In this document: positions 17,862-25,421 of the stretch, one piece after another
Layout of the letters: the number at the start of each line of letters is the position of its first letter
How positions within the stretch are numbered: the first letter of the stretch is position 1
From: Mesonia phycicola
GTDB taxonomy: Bacteria > Bacteroidota > Bacteroidia > Flavobacteriales > Flavobacteriaceae
Assembly (NCBI RefSeq): GCF_900141885.1
Contig: NZ_FQYY01000006.1
Coordinates: forward strand, 124,001 to 188,000
Length of the DNA: 64,000 nt
Direction of reading: 5' to 3'
The notes under the pieces: model-generated
Told to the model about the DNA's origin: nothing
Seen by the model: only the letters and a program-made list of their open reading frames with translations
Databases searched by the model: none
Made by a program: the position numbers and the translations under genes

Positions 17862-18758
17862 TTACTTTCTAGGATGAAATTTTTCTAAAACTTCTTTAAG
17901 ATGAGTACGGTCTAAATGCATATAAATTTCTGTAGTAATTATACTTTCATGCCCTAACATTTGCTGAATGCTTCGTAAATCGGCTCCGTTTTCTAACAAA
18001 TGCGTTGCAAAAGAGTGCCGAAACGTATGCGGACTTATTTTCTTTTTTATGCCGGCTTTTTCGGCAGTTTGTTTCACAATAGTAAAAATCATTGCGCGCG
18101 TGAGCTGTTTACCTCTTCGGTTTAAAAACAAAGTATCTTCAAAATCTTTTTGTATAGGTAAATGTGCTCTTGTATGGTTTATATATAAATTAATGTATTT
18201 AATAGTTAGCGGGCTAATTGGTACCAAACGTTGTTTGTCTCCTTTACCAGAGACTCTAATAAAACCTTCTTCAAAATAAAGATCAGAAAGCTTTAGTGTA
18301 ATTAATTCAGATACTCGAAGTCCGCAACTATATAGAGTTTCTAATATAGTGCGGTTGCGCTCACCTTGTGCGTGGCTTAAATCTATAGCATCAATTAATA
18401 AATCTATTTCTTCTGTAGAAAGAGTGTCGGGTAATTTTCTTCCAATTTTAGGAGACTCTATTAATTCTAAAGGATTGTCTTTTCTATAATCTTCAAAAAC
18501 TAAGTAATCAAAAAAACTACGTAATCCAGAAATAATTCTAGATTGTGAGCGAGCACTCATTGTTTTAGAAACTTGATAAATAAACTCCTGAATTTTTTCT
18601 TCAGTAATAGTTAAGGGAGATATTTTAATTTGATGCTCTTCTAGGTGTTGCATCAGTTTAACAATATCAAAACTATAATTTTCTATAGAATTGCTAGATA
18701 ACCCTCTCTCTATGCGAAGGTAATGTTGGTAATCTGTAAGTGCTTGCTGCCATTTCAC
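17862..18758 (-). CDS. xerD: Site-specific tyrosine recombinase XerD
   Basis: XerD resolves chromosome dimers at dif with XerC. The 298-residue protein has the N-terminal SAM-like core-binding domain (about 1-90) and the catalytic domain. The complete catalytic set is visible: R148 (CGLRVSEL), K172 (SGKGDKQR), H244 and R247 (HTFRH), H270 (LGHES) and nucleophile Y279 (EIYMHLD). The start is GTG (18756-18758) and the length is typical. It could be a XerC-like paralogue, but the length and the HTFRHSFATHLL pattern suit XerD. It is divergent from the outer-membrane barrel genes. No dif site was recognised. Confidence 0.93.
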   Translation of the reverse strand: MKWQQALTDYQHYLRIERGLSSNSIENYSFDIVKLMQHLEEHQIKISPLTITEEKIQEFIYQVSKTMSARSQSRIISGLRSFFDYLVFEDYRKDNPLELIESPKIGRKLPDTLSTEEIDLLIDAIDLSHAQGERNRTILETLYSCGLRVSELITLKLSDLYFEEGFIRVSGKGDKQRLVPISPLTIKYINLYINHTRAHLPIQKDFEDTLFLNRRGKQLTRAMIFTIVKQTAEKAGIKKKISPHTFRHSFATHLLENGADLRSIQQMLGHESIITTEIYMHLDRTHLKEVLEKFHPRK

Positions 18759-18838
18759 TTGTTAAAAGTAAATAAAATTGAGCCATTATTTAAGTCTATT
18801 TTAATTTTTGGTTGAGAATCTTTTGTGAATTGAGCCCT

Positions 18839-18846
18839 TACATTTG
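18839..18846 (+). promoter_or_regulatory. Possible -7 promoter element of first barrel gene
   Basis: TACATTTG matches TAnnTTTG about 22 bases before the preferred ATG at 18869. A TTG at 18812-18814 is 24 bases upstream, slightly beyond the usual spacing. This supports the shorter start. Confidence 0.45.
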
Positions 18847-18868
18847 TATCAAACAAAAAACAATAGTT

Positions 18869-19486
18869 ATGAAAAAAGTAATTTTAAGTTCAATTTTTGG
18901 ATTAATGACAATCTTAGGAGTAAATGCTCAAGCAGATTCAGATTTAGTGCAAGTAGGGGTAAAAGGAGGTGTAAACTTTTCTAATGTTACAGGAGATGAT
19001 TTTGAAGGTCCAAATTCACGTACAAGCTTTAATGCAGGATTTGTAGCAGAAATTCCGTTTACAGAACGATTTTCAATTCAGCCAGAGGTACTTTACTCAG
19101 GGCAAGGTTTTGATATAGACCAATCTAATCAAGATAATTTTTTAGATAACGACGGAAATGTTGAATATCAATTAGACTATATTCAAATACCTGTATTAGC
19201 TAAAATTTATTTAGTAGAAGGCTTAAGTGTACAAGCCGGACCACAAATTGGATTTAAAATTAACGAAGAAATAGACTATCAACCTAATGATGATGCAGGG
19301 GATATAGATTTAGAAGATTACAGTGAAACCGAAGATATAGATATAAGCTTGGCTGCAGGATTAGAGTATAAATTTGATAATGGTTTCTTTATTCAAGGAA
19401 GATATAATTATGGTTTTTCTCAATTAATTAAAGATTATGATATACATAACTCCGTATTTCAAGCAGGAATAGGTTTTATGTTTTAA
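18869..19486 (+). CDS. Small outer-membrane beta-barrel protein (porin family/PorT-like), copy 1
   Basis: This protein of about 205 residues has a signal peptide (MKKVILSSIFGLMTILG, ending NAQ) and an eight-strand-type OMP_b-brl fold. Strands are seen in VGVKGGVNFSNVTG, FNAGFVAEIPFTERFSIQPE, LSVQAGPQIGFKI and FFIQGRYNYGFSQL, ending in FQAGIGFMF. The ATG at 18869 is chosen because the upstream 19 codons overlap a promoter element. Two related genes follow, separated by a terminator. Function is unknown; such barrels are structural or adhesion-related. Confidence 0.9.
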   Translation: MKKVILSSIFGLMTILGVNAQADSDLVQVGVKGGVNFSNVTGDDFEGPNSRTSFNAGFVAEIPFTERFSIQPEVLYSGQGFDIDQSNQDNFLDNDGNVEYQLDYIQIPVLAKIYLVEGLSVQAGPQIGFKINEEIDYQPNDDAGDIDLEDYSETEDIDISLAAGLEYKFDNGFFIQGRYNYGFSQLIKDYDIHNSVFQAGIGFMF

Positions 19487-19518
19487 ATAAAAACACACTT
19501 AACTAACCAATTAGCATT

Positions 19519-19550
19519 AAAAGCCAACTTTTATAAGTTGGCTTTTTTTT
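19519..19550 (+). terminator. Terminator after barrel copy 1
   Basis: AAAAGCCAACTT and AAGTTGGCTTTT form a stem followed by a T-run. Confidence 0.85.
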
Positions 19551-19651
19551 AGAATTATTAAATATTATAAACTAAAATATTGTCTTTTAAGTAGTTATTT
19601 AACGTGTATAATTTTTGTTAAAAAAAATAAATTTATTTTAGAAAGTGTATA

Positions 19652-19659
19652 TATATTTG
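19652..19659 (+). promoter_or_regulatory. Possible -7 promoter element of barrel copy 2
   Basis: TATATTTG matches TAnnTTTG 30 bases before the ATG at 19690. It lies inside the longer open frame that starts at 19645, arguing that the longer start is not used. Confidence 0.45.
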
Positions 19660-19689
19660 CCGCTCAAACAAATCAAACAATTATATATT

Positions 19690-20322
19690 ATGAAAAAATT
19701 ATTACTTATTGCGGCAGTAGCTTTTTTGGGGATTAGTTCCGTAAAAGCACAAGAAATTGAATTTGGAGTAAAAGGAGGTTTAAATGTAGCTACACTTGGA
19801 GGAGATGCTTCAGATGATTATGATTTAGATAGTAGAGTTGGATTTCATGTTGGAGGTTTTGTAGAAATTCCTTTATCAGAGAAAATAACTTTTCAACCAG
19901 AACTTTTATATTCTATGCAAGGCGCTCAATTAAATCTAGTTTATACTGATGGATTAAATAGTGTTTCTTCAGAAGCAAAATTAAAACTAGATTATATCAA
20001 TGTACCTTTTATGTTTAAGTATGAAGTTGTTGATAATTTAGCCGTTGAGGTAGGTCCTCAAATTGGCTTTTTAATTAATGCTAAAGGAGAAGTAGAAGCT
20101 TCAGTATCTGGAGAATCAGGTAGCTATAGTGATGAAATAGATGTAAAAGATCAATATTCTACGATTGATTTTGCAGCAAATCTAGGTGTTAGCTATGAGT
20201 TTGATATGGGGCTTTTTGCAGGTGCAAGATATAATTTTGGATTAATTGATATAGAAGAAGAGTCAGATGACTATTCAGAAATAAACAATGTTTTCCAATT
20301 GTCTATTGGTTATAAGTTTTAA
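19690..20322 (+). CDS. Small outer-membrane beta-barrel protein (porin family/PorT-like), copy 2
   Basis: This 210-residue paralogue of the preceding barrel has a signal peptide (MKKLLLIAAVAFLGISS, ending KAQ) and matching strand segments: IEFGVKGGLNVATLGG, VGFHVGGFVEIPLSEKITFQ, LAVEVGPQIGFLINA and GLFAGARYNFGLIDI, ending LSIGYKF. It has its own promoter-like element and its own terminator, so it is probably an independent transcript. Like its neighbours it is acidic and rich in Asp-Tyr loops, for example EEESDDYSEIN. Confidence 0.9.
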   Translation: MKKLLLIAAVAFLGISSVKAQEIEFGVKGGLNVATLGGDASDDYDLDSRVGFHVGGFVEIPLSEKITFQPELLYSMQGAQLNLVYTDGLNSVSSEAKLKLDYINVPFMFKYEVVDNLAVEVGPQIGFLINAKGEVEASVSGESGSYSDEIDVKDQYSTIDFAANLGVSYEFDMGLFAGARYNFGLIDIEEESDDYSEINNVFQLSIGYKF

Positions 20323-20340
20323 GTAATCAAAATGTAAAAT

Positions 20341-20374
20341 AAAAAAGCGAAGGCAAATGTCTTCGCTTTTTTAT
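20341..20374 (+). terminator. Terminator after barrel copy 2
   Basis: AAAAAAGCGAAG and CTTCGCTTTTTT form a stem with a T-rich tail. Confidence 0.85.
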
Positions 20375-20425
20375 TTTCAATATATCTATTTACAATTTAA
20401 TAGTCTAAATTTTTAAGTTATTTAG

Positions 20426-20433
20426 TAAGTTTG
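20426..20433 (+). promoter_or_regulatory. Possible -7 promoter element of barrel copy 3
   Basis: TAAGTTTG matches TAnnTTTG 24 bases before the ATG at 20458. The predicted transcript start falls near 20440, which argues against the ATG at 20437. Confidence 0.45.
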
Positions 20434-20457
20434 TAGATGTACTATATAATTATTCTT

Positions 20458-20955
20458 ATGAAAAAAATACTATTTATAGCCTTCGTATTTGTGACTATCC
20501 AGTCTGCTTTTTCTCAGGGAGAAATAGAAGTAGGTATTACTGGTGGATATTTAAACGTTACTGCTAATGATGCAGATGAAGGAAATTCTGGTTTCTATGC
20601 AGGTTTATATTCAGAAATATCTTTAACCAATTCTTTAAAGGTACAACCAGAATTATTATATGGTAATATAGAAGATCAAAACCTTCTTTATTTACCAGTA
20701 GTATTAAAATATTATGTAGCACATTCAGATTTAAATCTTCAAGCAGGACCACAAGCTACTTACCTTTTTAAAGGAGATAATGACTTAGAATTTAAAGATC
20801 AGTTAGGTTTAGATTTAACGGTAGGTGTAGGTTATGATATTTTTCATAACATATACATAAATGCTCGTTACGGATTTAAAATAGCTCAAAACGACGAAAC
20901 TTTTTCATCTGCAGATTTTAACACCTTTATGGTAGGCTTATCTATAGGTTTATAA
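20458..20955 (+). CDS. Small outer-membrane beta-barrel protein, copy 3 (short)
   Basis: This 165-residue barrel has a signal peptide (MKKILFIAFVFVTIQSAFSQ) and fewer or shorter strands than its two neighbours. Visible strands are EVGITGGYLNVTAND, FYAGLYSEISLTNSLKVQPE, LNLQAGPQATYLF and IYINARYGFKIAQ, ending FMVGLSIGL. It lacks the long acidic loops of copies 1 and 2. aroQ starts only 9 bases after its stop, with no terminator between, so aroQ may be read from this gene's promoter. The role is unknown. Confidence 0.88.
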   Translation: MKKILFIAFVFVTIQSAFSQGEIEVGITGGYLNVTANDADEGNSGFYAGLYSEISLTNSLKVQPELLYGNIEDQNLLYLPVVLKYYVAHSDLNLQAGPQATYLFKGDNDLEFKDQLGLDLTVGVGYDIFHNIYINARYGFKIAQNDETFSSADFNTFMVGLSIGL

Positions 20956-20964
20956 AATAAAGTT

Positions 20965-21393
20965 ATGAAAATACTTATAGTTAATGGCCCCAATTTAAAT
21001 CTTTTAGGAGAGCGAGAACCTAACGTATACGGTGGTCAAACTTTTGAAGATTACTTTACATCTCTTCAATTTAAATTACGAGAAGTAGAGTTGTCTCATT
21101 ACCAATCTAACCACGAAGGGGAGATTATAGATAAATTACACGAAGCTCGATTACATTTTGATGGTGTAGTTTTAAATGCAGCAGCATATACGCATACTTC
21201 TGTAGCAATTGCAGATGCTGTAAAAGCTATTAACATTCCTGTGGTAGAAGTACATATCTCAAATACTGCAGCAAGAGAAAGTTTTAGACATCAATCTTAT
21301 ATTGCAGCTAATGCTAAGGGTGTAATCACTGGCTTTGGATTAAAAAGTTATGAACTTGCTATATTAAGTTTTATAGATTTAAAAGATGAATAA
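20965..21393 (+). CDS. aroQ: 3-dehydroquinate dehydratase, type II
   Basis: AroQ dehydrates 3-dehydroquinate to 3-dehydroshikimate, the third step of the shikimate pathway. The 142-residue protein starts MKILIVNGPNLNLLGEREPN, with the catalytic Arg/Tyr loop (GEREPNVYGG). It also has YQSNHEGEIIDKLHEA, LNAAAYTHTSVAIADA and the substrate-binding EVHISN...RESFRHQSYIA. The usual HAR triplet in that last motif reads AAR here. The length is standard for the dodecameric type II enzyme. It overlaps the next gene by 8 bases. Confidence 0.97.
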   Translation: MKILIVNGPNLNLLGEREPNVYGGQTFEDYFTSLQFKLREVELSHYQSNHEGEIIDKLHEARLHFDGVVLNAAAYTHTSVAIADAVKAINIPVVEVHISNTAARESFRHQSYIAANAKGVITGFGLKSYELAILSFIDLKDE

Positions 21394-22102
21394 AACTTAT
21401 TTAAATTGGAGTAGTGGTAAAGATGCTATGTTAGCTCTACATCACCTTCAATCTTCTTCCAATTTTTCTGTTGAAAAATTAGTGACTACAGTAAATTCTG
21501 ATTATAACCGGGTTTCTATGCACGGTTTACCAATTTCATTACTAGAGAAGCAGGCAGAGAGTTTACAATTACCATTGCATCAAATTCCGCTTGATGGAGA
21601 TGTTTCTATGCAAGTATATAACCAAACTATGCAGAGGCATGTTTCTCTATTAAAAGAAGAAAAATTTACCCATACCGTTTTTGGAGATATTTTTTTAGAA
21701 GACTTAAAAACTTATCGAGAAAATGAACTGCAAAAAGTAGGAGTAACTCCAGTATTTCCGTTATGGAAAAAAGACACCAAAAGTCTTGTTGAAGAATTTA
21801 TTAATCTAGGTTATAAAGCAATTGTAGTTTGTGTAAATGCAAATTACTTAGACGAGTCTTTCTGCGGAAGAATTGTAGATGCTGAATTTTTAAATGATTT
21901 ACCAGAAAATGTAGATGCTTGTGGTGAAAATGGAGAATTTCACACCTTTGTTTTTGATGGACCTTTATTTTCTTTTCCTATCGAATTTGAAATAGGAGAA
22001 AAAGTACTTCGGGATTATACCCCATCAAACGAAGATGATTGTTACCAAGAATCACAATCTTGGGATCATAAATTTTGGTATGTAGATTTGAAACTGAAAT
22101 AA
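21386..22102 (+). CDS. Dph6-like ATP-pyrophosphatase (diphthine--ammonia ligase family)
   Basis: This 238-residue protein of the COG2102/MJ0570 family has an adenine nucleotide alpha-hydrolase fold. The PP-loop SSGKDAMLAL lies at the N-terminus (about 9-18). MHGLPISLLEKQAESL, DIFLEDLKTYREN and CGENGEFHTFVFDGPLF are the family hallmarks. The eukaryotic relatives amidate diphthine on EF2. Bacteria lack diphthamide, so the bacterial substrate is unknown. It is translationally coupled to aroQ through an 8-base overlap, which does not by itself suggest a shared pathway. A repeat pair and a terminator follow. Confidence 0.9.
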   Translation: MNKTYLNWSSGKDAMLALHHLQSSSNFSVEKLVTTVNSDYNRVSMHGLPISLLEKQAESLQLPLHQIPLDGDVSMQVYNQTMQRHVSLLKEEKFTHTVFGDIFLEDLKTYRENELQKVGVTPVFPLWKKDTKSLVEEFINLGYKAIVVCVNANYLDESFCGRIVDAEFLNDLPENVDACGENGEFHTFVFDGPLFSFPIEFEIGEKVLRDYTPSNEDDCYQESQSWDHKFWYVDLKLK

Positions 22103-22178
22103 AGCGCTATCGAATAAAGTTAGGAGAGAAAATTTCACGTTTTTATAGATTCTTTTAAATTGTAATTATTCATTCTCT

Positions 22179-22207
22179 CATCATTCCAGACTTGATCTGG
22201 AATCTCA
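22179..22207 (+). repeat. Intergenic palindromic repeat, copy C1
   Basis: CATCATTCCAGACTTGATCT followed by GGAATCTCAT. TTCCAGA and TCTGGAA pair around CTTGA, with the shared flanks TCAT and ATCTCAT. Confidence 0.65.
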
Positions 22208-22235
22208 TACTATATTGTAAACAAATTATTGAGGC

Positions 22236-22264
22236 TGAGATCCTGAATCAAGTTCAGGATGACG
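22236..22264 (-). repeat. Intergenic palindromic repeat, copy C2 (inverted relative to C1)
   Basis: TGAGATCCTGAATCAAGTTC followed by AGGATGACG. On the minus strand it reads CGTCATCCTGAACTTGATTC followed by AGGATCTCA. The same flanks as C1 surround a different stem (TCCTGAA with TTCAGGA). C1 and C2 face each other across about 30 bases. Confidence 0.65.
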
Positions 22265-22310
22265 GCTAATCAATATATTTTATAAAGTGTATTATCAAAG
22301 ATTTATGAGC

Positions 22311-22346
22311 AAAAAATCCTGAAGCTTAGCTTCAGGATTTTTTTGT
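22311..22346. terminator. Bidirectional terminator between the Dph6-like gene and lpd
   Basis: AAAATCCTGAAGC and GCTTCAGGATTTT form a long stem with A- and T-runs on either side, between convergent genes. Confidence 0.88.
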
Positions 22347-22365
22347 TTTATACTTTATAAAAAAC

Positions 22366-23757
22366 TTATAAGTGAATTACTTCATCATAAGCAGCAGCAG
22401 TAGCTTCCATCACAGCTTCACTCATAGTTGGGTGAGGGTGAACAGCTTTTAAAACTTCGTGTCCTGTAGTTTCTAGTTTTCTACCAAGAACAGCTTCTGC
22501 AATCATATCTGTTACTCCGGCACCAATCATATGGCAACCTAACCATTCTCCGTATTTAGCATCGTAAATTACTTTTACAAAACCATCTTTTTTACCAGAA
22601 GCACTTGCTTTACCAGAGGCAGAGAAAGGGAATTTACCAACTTTAATCTCGTAACCTTGTTCTTTAGCTTGTTTTTCTGTTAAACCAACACTAGCAATTT
22701 CTGGAGAAGCGTATGTACAACCAGGGATGTTACCATAGTCTAATGCTTCTACCTTCATTCCTTTAATTTTTTCCACACAGATAATACCTTCAGCAGAAGC
22801 AACGTGAGCAAGAGCAGGACCTGCAACAACATCACCAATTGCATAAACTCCTGGTACATTAGTTTGGTACCATTCGTTCACTACAATTTTATCTCTGTCT
22901 GTTTTAATATTTAAATCTTCTAGACCTATATTTTCTATATTTGTTTTAATACCAACAGCAGAAAGTACAATATCTGCTTCAAGAATTTCTTCTCCTTTTT
23001 TAGTTTTAACAGTAGCTTTTACGCCTTCTCCAGAAGTATCTACACTTTCTACAGAAGAGTTAGTCATTACTTTAATTCCAGATTTTTTGAAAGATTTTTC
23101 AAATTGCTTAGAAACTTCTTCATCTTCTAATGGAACTAAATTTGGTAAAAACTCTACAATAGTTACTTCTGTACCCATAGAGTTGTAAAAGTGAGCAAAC
23201 TCTACTCCAATTGCACCAGAACCTACTACAATCATTTTTTTAGGCTGTTCTTTTAAAGTCATAGCTTCACGGTAACCTATCACTTTTTTACCATCTTGTG
23301 GTAAATTAGGAAGAGCTCTAGATTTGGCTCCTGTTGCAACGATAATATGATCTGCTTCGTAGTCTTTTGTATTTCCGTCGCTATCTTTAACGCTAATTTT
23401 TTTACCAGCTTTTAGTGTACCATAACCATTAATAACGTCAATTTTATTTTTTTTCATTAAAAATTGAACACCTTTGCTCATTCCGTTAGCTACATCACGG
23501 CTTCTTTTTATAACAGCGTCAAAATCTTTATCTACGTTGTCTGCTTTAAGTCCGTAATCTTCAGCGTGATTTAAGTAGTTAAATACCTCTGCACTTTTTA
23601 ATAATGCTTTAGTAGGTATACAACCCCAGTTTAAACATACACCACCTAGATTTTCTTTTTCTACAACGGCAGTTTTAAAACCTAGTTGAGAAGCACGAAT
23701 GGCAGTTACATAACCTCCTGGACCACTACCTAAAACTATAATATCATATTTACTCAT
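22366..23757 (-). CDS. lpdA: Dihydrolipoyl dehydrogenase
   Basis: This is the E3 flavoenzyme of the 2-oxo acid dehydrogenase and glycine-cleavage complexes. It reoxidises dihydrolipoamide with NAD. From the ATG at 23757 it is 463 residues. Features are the FAD fingerprint LGSGPGGYVTAIRAS (about 9-23), the redox disulfide C41/C46 in GGVCLNWGCIPTK, the NAD fingerprint VVGSGAIGVEFAHF, the second FAD motif YAIGDV, and the C-terminal HPHPTMSEAVMEA with the catalytic His-Glu pair. The frame runs 15 codons further upstream, but MSKYDIIVLGSG is the typical start. No E1 or E2 genes are nearby. Confidence 0.96.
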   Translation of the reverse strand: MSKYDIIVLGSGPGGYVTAIRASQLGFKTAVVEKENLGGVCLNWGCIPTKALLKSAEVFNYLNHAEDYGLKADNVDKDFDAVIKRSRDVANGMSKGVQFLMKKNKIDVINGYGTLKAGKKISVKDSDGNTKDYEADHIIVATGAKSRALPNLPQDGKKVIGYREAMTLKEQPKKMIVVGSGAIGVEFAHFYNSMGTEVTIVEFLPNLVPLEDEEVSKQFEKSFKKSGIKVMTNSSVESVDTSGEGVKATVKTKKGEEILEADIVLSAVGIKTNIENIGLEDLNIKTDRDKIVVNEWYQTNVPGVYAIGDVVAGPALAHVASAEGIICVEKIKGMKVEALDYGNIPGCTYASPEIASVGLTEKQAKEQGYEIKVGKFPFSASGKASASGKKDGFVKVIYDAKYGEWLGCHMIGAGVTDMIAEAVLGRKLETTGHEVLKAVHPHPTMSEAVMEATAAAYDEVIHL

Positions 23758-23803
23758 ATCATTTTTATTTTTAGCTGAATTTAGAATTGCGAATTTAAAC
23801 AAT

Positions 23804-23860
23804 AATACCCATAACCAAAAGTATAGACTTATTTAAGTACTACTTTTAACTATGGGTATT
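23804..23860 (-). repeat. Inverted repeat between the lipoprotein gene and lpd
   Basis: AATACCCATAACCAAAAGTA (23804-23823) pairs with TACTTTTAACTATGGGTATT (23841-23860) with only a few mismatches across a 17-base loop. It lies 30 bases after the lipoprotein stop and about 45 bases before the lpd start, so it may terminate the msrB-lipoprotein transcript or act in the lpd leader. Confidence 0.55.
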
Positions 23861-23890
23861 GTTATTAATAACAAAGTAATGACGTTATTG

Positions 23891-24406
23891 TTAGTTGATT
23901 TGTTCTATTTGGTAACCTTGTTGGTTAATTTCATTTAATAAATCACTGTAGGTTTCTAAATTATTGTTAGGGTCATTAGCAAAATCTGAAGGGACTACTA
24001 CCACTCTAAATAATTGATTTTGGTAATATTCTGTAGAGATAGTATTTAAATCTATGTCTCCATCTAAAAATATTCTAACATCAAAAAAAGTATGGTCAAA
24101 GTTGTAAACTAATTGATCTCCATTATCAAAATATACGGTTTGTGGCATTTGTTTCCAAACATCTATAGGTCCAGAACTATCGTCTATGTATTCTTCAGAT
24201 CTGTAAACTAAGACCGCATCAGATTCAAAAACTTCAATTCCATCATCTGCAAATTCATAATAAAATTCATTACTATTATTAAAATCTACTGTAAATTCTG
24301 CAGTAGAACCTAATATGTTTATACCTGGTTCTCCTTGATCACCTTCACAGCTACTTAAGCCGATTATTGCTATAAATAGTAATACTAAAATGGATAATTT
24401 TTTCAT
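23891..24406 (-). CDS. Hypothetical lipoprotein
   Basis: This 171-residue lipoprotein has a type II signal peptide (MKKLSILVLLFIAIIGLSSC, lipobox cysteine at 20) followed by a short collagen-like EGDQGEPGIN. That opening is shared by many small Bacteroidota lipoproteins. The mature part is acidic with repeated Tyr and Phe, and no domain is recognised. It ends the likely msrB-msrB-lipoprotein operon, 9 bases after the cytosolic msrB. An envelope function alongside methionine repair can be guessed from context only. Confidence 0.8.
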   Translation of the reverse strand: MKKLSILVLLFIAIIGLSSCEGDQGEPGINILGSTAEFTVDFNNSNEFYYEFADDGIEVFESDAVLVYRSEEYIDDSSGPIDVWKQMPQTVYFDNGDQLVYNFDHTFFDVRIFLDGDIDLNTISTEYYQNQLFRVVVVPSDFANDPNNNLETYSDLLNEINQQGYQIEQIN

Positions 24407-24415
24407 AATTTATGT

Positions 24416-24808
24416 TTATTGGTTAAATTCTATACTTGCAGAGTTAACGCAGTAACGTTGTCCGGTTTCTGTTGGGCCATCATCAAAAACATGTCCAATA
24501 TGTCCGCCACAATTACTACATAAAATTTCTGTTCTAATCATACCAAAGCTAGTATCTTTTATATACTCAATACTTCCTTCTACAGATTCATCAAAACTAG
24601 GCCAGCCGCAATTACTTTTAAATTTAGCTTCGCTTTCAAAAAGTAGATTACCGCATCCTGCACATTTATATTTTCCATTTTCAAAGTGGAGGTTGTATTT
24701 TCCTGTATGTGGAGCTTCGGTTCCTTTTAGTCTTAATATTCTATATTGATCTTCGGTTAATTTTTCTTTCCATTCTAGGTCAGATTTCTCTATGCTGTAT
24801 TTTTTCAT
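24416..24808 (-). CDS. msrB: Peptide-methionine (R)-S-oxide reductase, cytosolic
   Basis: MsrB reduces methionine-R-sulfoxide in proteins. The 130-residue protein has no signal peptide. It carries two zinc CxxC pairs (C49/C52 in CAGC, C97/C100 in CSNC), the GWPSF motif, and the catalytic C120 in GQRYCVNSASI. C67 just before GWPSF (SNCGWPSF) is in the position of the resolving cysteine. It sits 4 bases after a second, exported msrB, so the pair probably repairs methionine in two compartments. Confidence 0.96.
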   Translation of the reverse strand: MKKYSIEKSDLEWKEKLTEDQYRILRLKGTEAPHTGKYNLHFENGKYKCAGCGNLLFESEAKFKSNCGWPSFDESVEGSIEYIKDTSFGMIRTEILCSNCGGHIGHVFDDGPTETGQRYCVNSASIEFNQ

Positions 24809-24812
24809 GCTA

Positions 24813-25295
24813 TTATTGTTTAGCGGCTATAAAATGCATAGCATCACCATTCATGCAATATCTTTTTCCAGTTTCTGTAGGTCCGTCATTAAAAACATGC
24901 CCTAAGTGGCCTCCGCAGTTTGCGCAAAGAACTTCATCTCTAGTGTAACCTAATTTATTATCTGTAGAGTAAAAAATTCCGTCTTCAATAGGTCTATCAA
25001 AACTAGGCCATCCGGTACCACTATCAAACTTATATTTTGTTTTGTACAGTGGGTGTTCACAAGCTGCACACACAAAAGTTCCTGGTTCTTTAATTTTATT
25101 TAATTTACTAGAATATGGTCTTTCTGTTCCTGCTTTTCTTAAAATGTAATATTCTTCAGCAGTAAGTTCTTTTTCCCATTCAGCGTCAGTTTTTTGAACC
25201 TTAAACTGTTCTTTTTTTGTTTTTTTTTGAGCATTTCCTTGGCAACTAACTAAGGAAAAACAAGCTATTAGCAATAGGTACAGGGTATTTTTCAT
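24813..25295 (-). CDS. msrB: Peptide-methionine (R)-S-oxide reductase, predicted lipoprotein
   Basis: This 160-residue MsrB has a lipoprotein signal peptide (MKNTLYLLLIACFSLVSC, lipidated cysteine 18) and then a basic linker. Zinc pairs are C76/C79 (CAAC) and C124/C127 (CANC); the catalytic cysteine is C147 in GKRYCMNGDAM. Unlike its neighbour it has Thr in place of the resolving cysteine (GTGWPSF), so it would need another thiol for recycling. It heads the operon with cytosolic msrB and the lipoprotein. Envelope location is inferred from the lipobox. Confidence 0.94.
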   Translation of the reverse strand: MKNTLYLLLIACFSLVSCQGNAQKKTKKEQFKVQKTDAEWEKELTAEEYYILRKAGTERPYSSKLNKIKEPGTFVCAACEHPLYKTKYKFDSGTGWPSFDRPIEDGIFYSTDNKLGYTRDEVLCANCGGHLGHVFNDGPTETGKRYCMNGDAMHFIAAKQ

Positions 25296-25421
25296 ATTTA
25301 TTTTTTTATAAAACTACAAAGTTTATGCCATTTTAAAAATACTGAATTGTTAAAGCGATTATAAATTTAATTTTTTGAAACACTCAATTTTGTAATTTTA
25401 TGCACCAAACAATCTTAAATT

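Noticed and set aside
20564-20752. Minus-strand small frame within barrel copy 3
   Set aside because: It is a low-complexity His/Leu/Ile translation of the reverse strand of a real gene.
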